Assembly (NCBI GenBank): GCA_963666875.2
Contig: CAXXPU010000015.1
Coordinates: forward strand, 77,583 to 141,582
From: G963662655 sp963666875
Lineage (GTDB): Bacteria > Cloacimonadota > Cloacimonadia > Cloacimonadales > JAIOQZ01
Direction of reading: 5' to 3'
Length of the DNA stretch: 64,000 nucleotides
Positions within the stretch are counted from its first letter, which is position 1; each line of letters opens with the position of its first letter. Shown piece after piece: positions 44,522 to 52,774 of the stretch. Position numbers and translations under genes: made by a program. The notes under the pieces are model-generated. The model saw only the letters and a program-made list of their open reading frames with translations. It was not told the DNA's origin and did no database searches.

Positions 44522-46612
44522 ATGAAACGAACATTGCTACTCCTGCTACTCTCAATCACACTACTTCACTCCCTTCACATCTACGAGGACACGGTTTGGG
44601 ATCGACGAGGTAATCCATACATCTTCGAAGAAAACGTTTACGTTCACGAAGGTGCCACACTGACCATCCTTCCCGGTTGCGAGATACATATCAAGGCGAT
44701 GCCATCCTGGGTCAATGGGAACTTCTGGTGTGGCACAAACAACGAAGCGCAAGCAAAGAGATTTCATGTATCGGGCAAGATCGTTGCTGTCGGTACCGAA
44801 GACGACCCCATCTCCTTTTTGCGCTACCCGGATACGGAAGCATACGCCTGGGGCGGAGTATTCGTTGATGAAGACGCTGAAACACCGATCTTCCAGCATT
44901 GTGTATTTCTGGGAGTATACCGCAACGTCTTCTCCGATTGGACAGTAACGTGTGGTGCTGTGTGCTCCAAAAACGGTGACTTCAGGATTGAACATTGCAC
45001 CTTCACAAACTGCCAAACAGGGATTTATTCATGCTATATTCAAAACGATACGATGATCTATGGCTGCATCTTCGAGGCAACCGAAGAAGCTCAATTTTCA
45101 GATGATAGCCGTTATTTGGGAATCATTGCTACCGGTTCTTCGGATAACGATGTAATGCCTCAGCTCATCGTTGCTCGAAATCGTTTTATCAATATTTCGT
45201 TTCCTTTCGGATCGGGATCATACCAGGGTGGAGGCTTAACTAATCAATGGGCATATAATTATCATGCTAATTTCGAAGATTATGATATAGTTCTTGAAGA
45301 TGACAGGCGACAAAGAAACCAACCTTATAAAAGTGTATATGGTAGTGTTTTCATCAACTGGAGCGAAAGCGGAGGTGGAGGAGAATCCGACAATATGAGC
45401 TGCTTCAGGAAAAACTATATCTATGACACATCATCGGGAAACCCAATGACAACTTACAGTGTAAATAGCCATGTCATATCCGATAATATCTTCTATGGAA
45501 ATGTTGATATTGACGATCGTTTTGCCGATTCGACGATCGTGTGCAATAATGTAGTGTATGTATCAACCGACTGGGCCTTTTATGAACCCGAGAATCCCTT
45601 TCATGTATACAACAATTTGTTTACCGGTTATCCGAAACTGCGCGCATGCCATCCAGGCATCCTGCACAACAACACACTGCTTTCGAGGCACAACAATAGC
45701 TGCCTCGCAGCTTTGGATTACGACTTCGACGTTTACAATAATATCCTGTGTGCGATAGACGAAATCATGTCGGCGGGTGGACCAGCAACTGTTCTCAGCT
45801 ACAATTTCATGAATCACCCATTTCCCGCATTCGCAACCGACGGCGGCGGTAACATCTTCGGAGACGATCCGATGTTCGCGGATACGCTGAACGGCGATTA
45901 CAGCCTTGCGGAGGGCAGCCCGTGCATCGACGCCGGAATGCCGGATGGGGATTACCCGCCAACGGATATTCTGGGTAACGTCCGTGTCTGGGATGGTGAT
46001 GGCGACGGAACCGCCACCATTGATATTGGTGCTTTCGAGTACGGCGCGCCATTCTGGGGCGGCATCGAGGGCTACGTGTACGAGGAAGACGGCGAAACAC
46101 CGCTCGACATCGCCAAGATAACCGTCGATGGCGTGCAGTTCCCCGAGTGGAGCGACTCGACCGGCTGGTTCCGCATCCTGACCGGTCCGGGAACCTTCAC
46201 GCTCAACATCGAACGTATGTACTACGATGATCAACAAGTCACCGGCATTGTGGTTGAGCAGGGATCGCCGACCTACCGCAACATCACCATGCAAAGCCTC
46301 GAAGCACACGACTACGACAACCTCATTCAGCAATATACCATCACCATGGAGCAAAACACGCCCAACCCGTTCAATCCTACCACGACGATCGCGTATTCGA
46401 TCCCGAAGGACGACAAGGTCGAGTTGAAGGTCTATAACATCAAGGGACAGCTCGTGAAAACGTTGGTGAACGACCACCTCGAAGCCGGAACGCATAAAGC
46501 TGTATGGAATGGTGACAACAAATACGGCAAGAGCGTATCGTCGGGTATCTATCTGTATCGGCTCGAGTCTTGCGGGAAGACGAAGGCACAGAAGATGCTT
46601 TTGCTCAAATAG
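44522..46612 (+). CDS. Secreted beta-helix protein with FlgD-like C-terminal domain, paralogue 1
   Basis: A 696-residue protein: signal peptide (MKRTLLLLLLSITLLHSLHI), parallel beta-helix region (about 40-510) with a CIDAGMPDGDYPPTD / IDIGAFEY closing module, a carboxypeptidase-regulatory-like beta-sandwich (GGIEGYVYEEDGETPLDIAK), and the NPFNPTTTI C-terminal domain. GGAGG precedes the ATG. Its N-terminal half resembles paralogue 2 at protein level, while 473 bp encoding the helix end and sandwich (45797-46269) are base-for-base the same as 47964-48436. Substrate unknown; probably a surface or secreted protein. Confidence 0.85.
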   Translation: MKRTLLLLLLSITLLHSLHIYEDTVWDRRGNPYIFEENVYVHEGATLTILPGCEIHIKAMPSWVNGNFWCGTNNEAQAKRFHVSGKIVAVGTEDDPISFLRYPDTEAYAWGGVFVDEDAETPIFQHCVFLGVYRNVFSDWTVTCGAVCSKNGDFRIEHCTFTNCQTGIYSCYIQNDTMIYGCIFEATEEAQFSDDSRYLGIIATGSSDNDVMPQLIVARNRFINISFPFGSGSYQGGGLTNQWAYNYHANFEDYDIVLEDDRRQRNQPYKSVYGSVFINWSESGGGGESDNMSCFRKNYIYDTSSGNPMTTYSVNSHVISDNIFYGNVDIDDRFADSTIVCNNVVYVSTDWAFYEPENPFHVYNNLFTGYPKLRACHPGILHNNTLLSRHNNSCLAALDYDFDVYNNILCAIDEIMSAGGPATVLSYNFMNHPFPAFATDGGGNIFGDDPMFADTLNGDYSLAEGSPCIDAGMPDGDYPPTDILGNVRVWDGDGDGTATIDIGAFEYGAPFWGGIEGYVYEEDGETPLDIAKITVDGVQFPEWSDSTGWFRILTGPGTFTLNIERMYYDDQQVTGIVVEQGSPTYRNITMQSLEAHDYDNLIQQYTITMEQNTPNPFNPTTTIAYSIPKDDKVELKVYNIKGQLVKTLVNDHLEAGTHKAVWNGDNKYGKSVSSGIYLYRLESCGKTKAQKMLLLK

Positions 46613-46638
46613 TTACGCGATGCAATAACCTCCCTGCA

Positions 46639-46662
46639 CCCCCTCTTTATTCAAAGAGGGGG
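46639..46662 (+). promoter_or_regulatory. Leader hairpin before the second beta-helix paralogue
   Basis: Perfect 10-bp stem CCCCCTCTTT/AAAGAGGGGG with an ATTC loop, 23 bases before the start at 46686. Compared with the hairpin at 44477-44500, the loop-closing pair is T-A in place of G-C, a compensatory change that keeps the stem. Confidence 0.6.
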
Positions 46663-46685
46663 CTGGGGGGAGTTTGGAGGCCCAA

Positions 46686-48779
46686 ATGAAACGAACACTG
46701 CTTATCCTCGTACTCTCAATCTCTCTGTTGAACGCGCTCCACATCTACGAGGACACGGTTTGGGATCGACGAGGTAATCCATATATCTTCGAAGAAAACG
46801 TTTACGTTCACGGTGGTGCAACACTGACGATTCTTCCCGGCTGCGAGATCCATATCAAGGCGATGCCATCAACTGGTTACACTAATTTCAGGGTGAACAA
46901 CAGCGGTGAGGCGGATGCCAAGATTTTCCATGTCACAGGCAAAATAGTAGCAATCGGTACCGAAGAAGAACCGATCATGTTCACACGTTATCCCGATACG
47001 GAAGGCTACGCTTGGGGAGGGATATTTATTCTTGAAGGTGCAGAAGCACCTGTTTTCAAACATTGCGAGTTTTATAGTGCCTATCAAAACATATATCCTG
47101 ACGGACTAGATACTGTTGGTGCAATATGTGTCGATAGCGGTGATCCTCGAATCGAGTACTGCTCCTTCACGAATTGCCAGACAGGAATTACATTCAACAA
47201 TCTTCAAAATGATACCATGATCTATGGCTGTACGTTCGAGGCTACCGAAGAAGCTCAATTTGTTTATAACAGTTTTTATTTAGGAATCATTGCTAATGGC
47301 ATTTCGGATACCGAAATAAGACCACAACTCATTGCTGCCAGGTGTCGCTTTATCAATATCTCATTCCCATTCGGATCGGGTTCATACCAGGGAGGGGGAC
47401 TAATCAATCAGAGGGTATTTAATTATCATAACAAATACGAAGATTACGACTTGGTTCTTCCAGAAGAGGAGGATTCCCAAAGAAACCAATCGTTCAGGTG
47501 CGTATATGGCGGAGTGTTTATTAACTGGAGCGCAACCGGAGGTGGTGGATATCCAGATAACATGAGCTACTCCAGGAAGAATTACATTTACGACTCATCT
47601 ACCGGCAATCCTATGACAACGTCATGTACAGATTATCACGTCATTTCCGACAATGTTTTTGTTGGTAATGTAGATATTGATGATCGCAATGCCGATTCGA
47701 CGATCGTGTGTAATAATGTGGTGTGCACATCGTCCAGCGATACATTTTACCAACCCGAAAGTCCCAATATGATCTACAATAATCTGTTTACTGGGTACTC
47801 GTTTCTGTATCCAACATTTGCTGACTGCACTATGTTCAATAACTCGTATAAAACTGATTACACCTCCTGTTTCGGGACTGAATATTACGATTACTTAGTG
47901 TATAACAATATTCTATGTGCGACAGAAGAAACAATGGCATGGGGTGGCCCCGAAACAATCTTGAGCTACAATTTCATGAATCACCCATTTCCCGCATTCG
48001 CAACCGACGGCGGCGGTAACATCTTCGGAGACGATCCGATGTTCGCGGATACGCTGAACGGCGATTACAGCCTTGCGGAGGGCAGCCCGTGCATCGACGC
48101 CGGAATGCCGGATGGGGATTACCCGCCAACGGATATTCTGGGTAACGTCCGTGTCTGGGATGGTGATGGCGACGGAACCGCCACCATTGATATTGGTGCT
48201 TTCGAGTACGGCGCGCCATTCTGGGGCGGCATCGAGGGCTACGTGTACGAGGAAGACGGCGAAACACCGCTCGACATCGCCAAGATAACCGTCGATGGCG
48301 TGCAGTTCCCCGAGTGGAGCGACTCGACCGGCTGGTTCCGCATCCTGACCGGTCCGGGAACCTTCACGCTCAACATCGAACGTATGTACTACGATGATCA
48401 ACAAGTCACCGGCATTGTGGTTGAGCAGGGATCGCCAACCTACCGCAACGTCACCATGCAAAGCCTCGAAGCGCACGACTACGACAACCTTATCCAGCAA
48501 TACACCGTCACCATGCAGCAGAACTATCCCAACCCCTTCAATCCTACCACAACGATCTCGTTCTCGATCCCGAAGGACGACAAGGTCGAACTGAAGGTCT
48601 ATAACATCAAGGGACAGCTTGTGAAAACGCTGGTTGACGATCACCTCGAAGCCGGAACGCACAAGGCTGTCTGGGACGGTGACAACAAGTACGGCAAGAA
48701 AGTATCGTCAGGTATCTATCTGTATCGGCTCGAATCCTGCGGAAAATCGAAGGCGCAGAAGATGCTGTTGCTCAAGTAA
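46686..48779 (+). CDS. Secreted beta-helix protein with FlgD-like C-terminal domain, paralogue 2
   Basis: A 697-residue paralogue of 44522-46612 with the same order: signal peptide, beta-helix, CIDAGMPDGD/IDIGAFEY module, beta-sandwich and NPFNPTTTI tail. GGAGG lies 7 bases before the ATG at 46686; four codons upstream are dropped. The gene is mosaic: its helix end and sandwich match paralogue 1 exactly, while 191 bp of its tail (48552-48742) match the tail of the propeller gene (44223-44413) exactly and differ from paralogue 1. This indicates recombination among the three neighbours. Confidence 0.85.
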   Translation: MKRTLLILVLSISLLNALHIYEDTVWDRRGNPYIFEENVYVHGGATLTILPGCEIHIKAMPSTGYTNFRVNNSGEADAKIFHVTGKIVAIGTEEEPIMFTRYPDTEGYAWGGIFILEGAEAPVFKHCEFYSAYQNIYPDGLDTVGAICVDSGDPRIEYCSFTNCQTGITFNNLQNDTMIYGCTFEATEEAQFVYNSFYLGIIANGISDTEIRPQLIAARCRFINISFPFGSGSYQGGGLINQRVFNYHNKYEDYDLVLPEEEDSQRNQSFRCVYGGVFINWSATGGGGYPDNMSYSRKNYIYDSSTGNPMTTSCTDYHVISDNVFVGNVDIDDRNADSTIVCNNVVCTSSSDTFYQPESPNMIYNNLFTGYSFLYPTFADCTMFNNSYKTDYTSCFGTEYYDYLVYNNILCATEETMAWGGPETILSYNFMNHPFPAFATDGGGNIFGDDPMFADTLNGDYSLAEGSPCIDAGMPDGDYPPTDILGNVRVWDGDGDGTATIDIGAFEYGAPFWGGIEGYVYEEDGETPLDIAKITVDGVQFPEWSDSTGWFRILTGPGTFTLNIERMYYDDQQVTGIVVEQGSPTYRNVTMQSLEAHDYDNLIQQYTVTMQQNYPNPFNPTTTISFSIPKDDKVELKVYNIKGQLVKTLVDDHLEAGTHKAVWDGDNKYGKKVSSGIYLYRLESCGKSKAQKMLLLK

Positions 48780-48876
48780 GCTGTTATGCTGAGTAGCACG
48801 TGTTGTCCTTCGACTTCGCTCAGGATGACACACGGGCGTATCGAAGCATAGGCTACAATCGACTCCTGAAGAATTA
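48780..48876. other. Intergenic with dispersed-repeat fragment and IS target site
   Basis: It contains CCTTCGACTTCGCTCAGGAT near 48809-48828, matching part of the palindrome at 38,550-38,597, and ends with the 14-bp IS4 target duplication (48863-48876). No gene. Confidence 0.55.
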
Positions 48877-50320
48877 CAGGCATACCCCCAGAATGTTTTA
48901 AGTAAAAACGTGGTAGAGCTTATTATCAGCGGTTTTGAGAAGAAATAGGTTGTGAAAAAAGGCTCCTTCGCCAAAATAGTTTCGACCAAAAAACTAACAA
49001 AGGAGCCAATATGCAAGGTCAACTTAAGCAGCAGTTCCACCAGATGCAAGTAAAATTTCACAATTTCATGCGCAAGTACAAGGCGGAACTCAGTATTCCA
49101 CGCTTCAACTTCTTGAAACAAATGACGAAAGGTATTCTCGCCAGTCAAAGCGTAATTGTACGCCAGGCAGCCCGTTCGCTACACGAGCAGATTCCATTAC
49201 GCAAGACCAGTGGACGCTTGTACCGACATCTCGATCAAGAAGATTTAGCGTCGGATATCCATGATATTCTGTTCGCTTCGCAAAGTCGTCGGCTCGAACG
49301 CGACAGCCTGATCTTTATCGACGAAAGCGATATTGTGAAACCCTATGCCACTCGCATGGAAGGTCTTGAAAAGATACGCGACGCCAGTGCCAACAAGACA
49401 GAGTCAGGCTTTCACTTGATCAATGCTGTCGCCCTGGTCGGGACGCCTTCAAATCATTCGATTGTTCCGCTTTGCAGCAAGATATACAGTAGCAAGAGCG
49501 AGCATGATACCCGTTCAACGGTTACACGTGATCAAATCGATGAAATAACGATCCATAGCAACAATCGTGGCGTTTTCGTGTTGGATCGATGGTACGATAT
49601 TCGTTCGTTGATCGGACATTTCCACGCCAATGGAAACTCGTTCATTATTCGCAGTAAAGGTACGCGCAATTTGATAGACGAGGATGATGAAGAAAAAGAC
49701 TTTCTCCGTGTCTGCAAGTCAGTGAAATTGACCATGGATTTTGGGAATGCGGGACATCATTTCCGCGTTGGATTGAAACGTGTCAAGATACGCTTGAATC
49801 CGCATCCCGTGCAGAATCCGGAGACCGTGGAAGTGTGGCTTGTGATCGCACGATACCACGATGGAAAAGAGGGCGGTTTCTTTTACTGTTTGTGCGACTT
49901 TCCGGGGCGTGACTGGGACGCAAGAAAGATCGTCGAGTTCACACTCACAAGTTACCGTGCGAGATGGAAAATCGAAGAAATGCACCGGCAACTCAAGCAA
50001 GATTTCGGATGGGAGCAAATTCGCCTTTTGCAGTATCACAGGCTGAAAAACTTGAATGCGATATTCTGGCTCGCTGTATGTTTTCTTTACTCGATGATTA
50101 CGGATGTGCCCGGACTACAATCGATTATGATGTCGGCATTTATCGAACGGAAAAGAGACTGGAAGCGCCGAGGTTACTTCATTTACTACAGGTTAACCTA
50201 CGTCATATCGGAGTGTTTCCGATGGTTTGACTGGTACTGGATAAAGCCCGATAAAGGAAGGTGGAAAGAGCATTTACAGCTCAAGGTCAGGTTCGAATGA
50301 AAAATTGGGGGTATTCCTGC
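48877..50320 (+). mobile_element. IS4-like insertion sequence, complete, with 14-bp target duplication
   Basis: The element is 1,444 bp. The left end begins CAGGCATACCCCCA and the right end, read inward, CAGGAATACCCCCA (one mismatch in 14). Both flanks carry CTCCTGAAGAATTA exactly, at 48863-48876 and 50321-50334. Duplications of 10-14 bp are typical of IS4-like elements. One intact transposase gene. It inserted in the gap after the beta-helix paralogues; removing it rejoins a continuous intergenic sequence. Confidence 0.93.
49011..50300 (+). CDS. IS4-like DDE transposase
   Basis: A 429-residue transposase with the IS4-type RNase-H core. The first Asp is in LIFIDESDIVKP (about 100), the second in GVFVLDRWYDI (about 187), and the YREK-like box is YRARWKIEEMHRQLKQDFG (about 310-328) with the catalytic Glu. 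The ATG lies after AAAGGAGCC. The frame is complete. Confidence 0.94.
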   Translation: MQGQLKQQFHQMQVKFHNFMRKYKAELSIPRFNFLKQMTKGILASQSVIVRQAARSLHEQIPLRKTSGRLYRHLDQEDLASDIHDILFASQSRRLERDSLIFIDESDIVKPYATRMEGLEKIRDASANKTESGFHLINAVALVGTPSNHSIVPLCSKIYSSKSEHDTRSTVTRDQIDEITIHSNNRGVFVLDRWYDIRSLIGHFHANGNSFIIRSKGTRNLIDEDDEEKDFLRVCKSVKLTMDFGNAGHHFRVGLKRVKIRLNPHPVQNPETVEVWLVIARYHDGKEGGFFYCLCDFPGRDWDARKIVEFTLTSYRARWKIEEMHRQLKQDFGWEQIRLLQYHRLKNLNAIFWLAVCFLYSMITDVPGLQSIMMSAFIERKRDWKRRGYFIYYRLTYVISECFRWFDWYWIKPDKGRWKEHLQLKVRFE

Positions 50321-50425
50321 TCCTGAAGAATTAATCTTGACACTCGATAGAAATGTTTGCAAAAAATGGAAATACTAAACTTGAGTGTGGTACAGAATGT
50401 GGTGGTGGGCTCAAAAGGAGGAGTA

Positions 50426-51679
50426 ATGATTAAGAAAGAGTTGATAGTCATGTTAGTTATTTTCATATTAGTGGATTTAGGATGTAGCAAATCAAGCACA
50501 GGACCATCAGTAAGTTCTCCTGTAAGTCCTTTTACAAGTTATGATTTTGCATCTATTCTACCTGAAATTGGTGAGTATGGAGAAGATGGACTGCATATAT
50601 ATATTGATTTACCTGCTAACTCAGAAGCTCTGATAGATAGTGTCGAATATTGGGGCATAAAATATAAGGCAAATGGATATGGCGGTAATTATACAAAAGA
50701 AAGCACGGAAATAGATTCAACTCATTTATCAATCGTATTGGATGACAACTTAATCGAAGACCTGGAATACAGCATCAGTGCATTTATATCTATTGATGGT
50801 TTAAAGCTCTACTCTGCATCTGATACAATTACAGTAAAAGAAACATATCCAAGTTCTCCATGGGGTTTGGGTCTTAGTAGCCAGGGATCAGTAGATAAAA
50901 TTTATGGGATGGAAATTAATGGAGAGGCATATATCATTTCTTGTTTTGGATATTTCTATAAAATTGAGAACCATAAATGGGTTAGCAAGAATCCTTTTAC
51001 TTTAAATGGAACTACTGGAATAAGTCACGCTACTTTTTCTATTGGAGAATATGGTTATGTGAAATCATCAGGTCGTTCAGTATTGCGACGCTATGACCCA
51101 GTGACTGATTCATGGGAAGCCATTACTGCCACTTCTTTTTATACTGATGAGCATCTGGGAGCTCAATTAAATGGAATGGGATACATATTTGATAGAAATG
51201 ATTGTTACAAGTATAATCCAGAATTAAATATTGTGACAGAGTTCTCAAATTATGATGGGCATGAATTGATTAACACTTTTCAGACTGATACAGCAATTTA
51301 TGCTATTAATTCTTTGTTCGAGATTTTGAAATTCAACGAAATGGACGGCACATGGGAATATCTTACAACTTATCCTGGGAATCACAGTGAATGGATCGTT
51401 TCCTTTATTCATAATGATAAAGCATACATAGGATTAAGTAGCAGATATCATTATCCTGGTCATGAGAATTTTAATGATATGTATGAGCTAGATCTTAATA
51501 CTTTGGAGTTTAGAGAGCTATCTCCTTTCCCTTACGTGATTAACAATTCTTGGACAATTATTAATGTGAGTCTTAATGATTACTGCTATATGGTGTATCA
51601 AAAATCCTCATATTCCTACAGCTCGTATGTATGGAAGTTTGAGCCTGATGAAATCATATATAGCGATTCAGTAAAATAA
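50426..51679 (+). CDS. AT-rich lipoprotein with kelch/propeller-like repeats
   Basis: A 417-residue lipoprotein: signal peptide ending in lipobox VDLGC-SKSS, an N-terminal beta-sandwich (about 45-150) and a propeller region (about 160-417) with kelch-like units such as LRRYDPVTDSWEAI, CYKYNPELNIV and MYELDLNTLEFREL. The ATG at 50426 follows AAAGGAGGAG. The gene is clearly richer in A+T than its neighbours and sits right after the IS4-like element, so recent acquisition is plausible. No FlgD-like tail of its own, but the remnant of one lies 150 bases downstream. Binding partner unknown. Confidence 0.8.
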   Translation: MIKKELIVMLVIFILVDLGCSKSSTGPSVSSPVSPFTSYDFASILPEIGEYGEDGLHIYIDLPANSEALIDSVEYWGIKYKANGYGGNYTKESTEIDSTHLSIVLDDNLIEDLEYSISAFISIDGLKLYSASDTITVKETYPSSPWGLGLSSQGSVDKIYGMEINGEAYIISCFGYFYKIENHKWVSKNPFTLNGTTGISHATFSIGEYGYVKSSGRSVLRRYDPVTDSWEAITATSFYTDEHLGAQLNGMGYIFDRNDCYKYNPELNIVTEFSNYDGHELINTFQTDTAIYAINSLFEILKFNEMDGTWEYLTTYPGNHSEWIVSFIHNDKAYIGLSSRYHYPGHENFNDMYELDLNTLEFRELSPFPYVINNSWTIINVSLNDYCYMVYQKSSYSYSSYVWKFEPDEIIYSDSVK

Positions 51680-51986
51680 GATAGGTTTGTCTGTGCAAAG
51701 AAAGCAGGTAAGGTTGACCATGAATTCACAATATTAGTGCATTGTCAAAAGTTTGCTGAGAGTCTGATTACAACTGGAAGAGCAAGTACGGCGGGATGAG
51801 CGTCAGTGAAGCGCACCGTTAACGCCAACTTGAAGCCGGAACGCACAAGGTTGTCTGGGACGGTGACAACAAATACGGCAAGAGCGTATCGTCAGGTATC
51901 TATCTGTACCGACTCGAATCCGGAGGACGGGCTATAGCAAGGACGATGTTGTTACTTAAATGAAAAAAACCGTTTCGGATCTTCTA
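51680..51986. other. Intergenic with degenerate sequence and cassette remnant
   Basis: The first 140 bases look like ordinary AT-rich spacer. From about 51,770 there are degraded copies of the KYGxxVSS motif (aagtacggcgggatgag) that run into the FlgD-like remnant listed separately. Confidence 0.45.
51823..51963 (+). pseudogene. Orphan remnant of an FlgD-like C-terminal domain
   Basis: An open stretch of 46 codons encodes LEAGTHKVVWDGDNKYGKSV and then GIYLYRLES with MLLLK and a stop, the same as the ends of the three secreted proteins upstream. A stop codon (51820-51822) cuts it off from any N-terminal part, so this is a leftover of a fourth cassette. It may be a donor or product of the recombination seen in the 42.5-48.8 kb genes. 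Confidence 0.8.
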
Positions 51987-52766
51987 CTAACTGTGTCTGG
52001 CGCGGCATAGACCGCGATGGGAATTTTGTGCGAATTCGATGAAGCGCTTTTGTTCCTCTGTTGGATTTTCGATTTCCAGCGCTTTCTCGAGTGCGTCTCC
52101 CCTGTTCAGACCCGAGCGATAGAAGAGGTTGTAGATATCTTTAATGGCATCGATCTGCTCGTTCGAGAACCCCTTTCGCTGCAATCCGACGGTGTTAAGG
52201 CCGGAAAGGCGATAGGGCATATCTTCGCCGCGGGTGTAGGGTGGTACGTCCATCTTGACGCCCGATTTCCCGCCCACAAAGGCATACGCGCCGATCTGTA
52301 CGAACTGGTGCACCGCAGTCATCCCGCCGATCGTGACGAAATCCTGAATTGTGATATGCCCGGCGAGGTTCACCGCGTTGGCGATAATGACATTGCTGCC
52401 GACGTGGCAGTTGTGCGCCACATGCGCGTACGCCATGAGCAGGTTGTTGTCGCCCACCGTCACCGGTTCTTCCATGGTAGCGCTCTTGTTCACGGTCACG
52501 AATTCGCGGAAGGTGTTGTTGCTGCCGATGATGAGTCTGGTCGGCTCGTTCTTGAATTTCAGATCCTGCGGATCGGTACCAATCACGGCGGAGTGGAAAA
52601 AACGGTTGTTCGAACCGATCTCCGTATGGCCGTCGATCACGACATTCGAAACCAGTTCGCAGCCGTCGCCGATCGAGACATGCTCGCCGATGATGCAATA
52701 CGGACCGATTTTGACATTCTCTCCAATTATCGCGTTCGGATGTACAATCGCTGTTGGATGGACCAT
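51987..52766 (-). CDS. lpxA: LpxA, UDP-N-acetylglucosamine O-acyltransferase
   Basis: A 259-residue left-handed beta-helix protein at normal LpxA length, built of hexapeptide repeats (AIVHPNAIIGENVKIGPY, AIIGENVKIGPYCIIGEHV shown in part). The catalytic histidine lies in MAYAHVAHNCHVG. It starts lipid A synthesis. It begins 8 bases after the lpxC-fabZ stop. The order lpxD-lpxC/fabZ-lpxA shows the cell has an LPS-type outer membrane. Confidence 0.95.
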   Translation of the reverse strand: MVHPTAIVHPNAIIGENVKIGPYCIIGEHVSIGDGCELVSNVVIDGHTEIGSNNRFFHSAVIGTDPQDLKFKNEPTRLIIGSNNTFREFVTVNKSATMEEPVTVGDNNLLMAYAHVAHNCHVGSNVIIANAVNLAGHITIQDFVTIGGMTAVHQFVQIGAYAFVGGKSGVKMDVPPYTRGEDMPYRLSGLNTVGLQRKGFSNEQIDAIKDIYNLFYRSGLNRGDALEKALEIENPTEEQKRFIEFAQNSHRGLCRARHS

Positions 52767-52774
52767 TGAAACCT

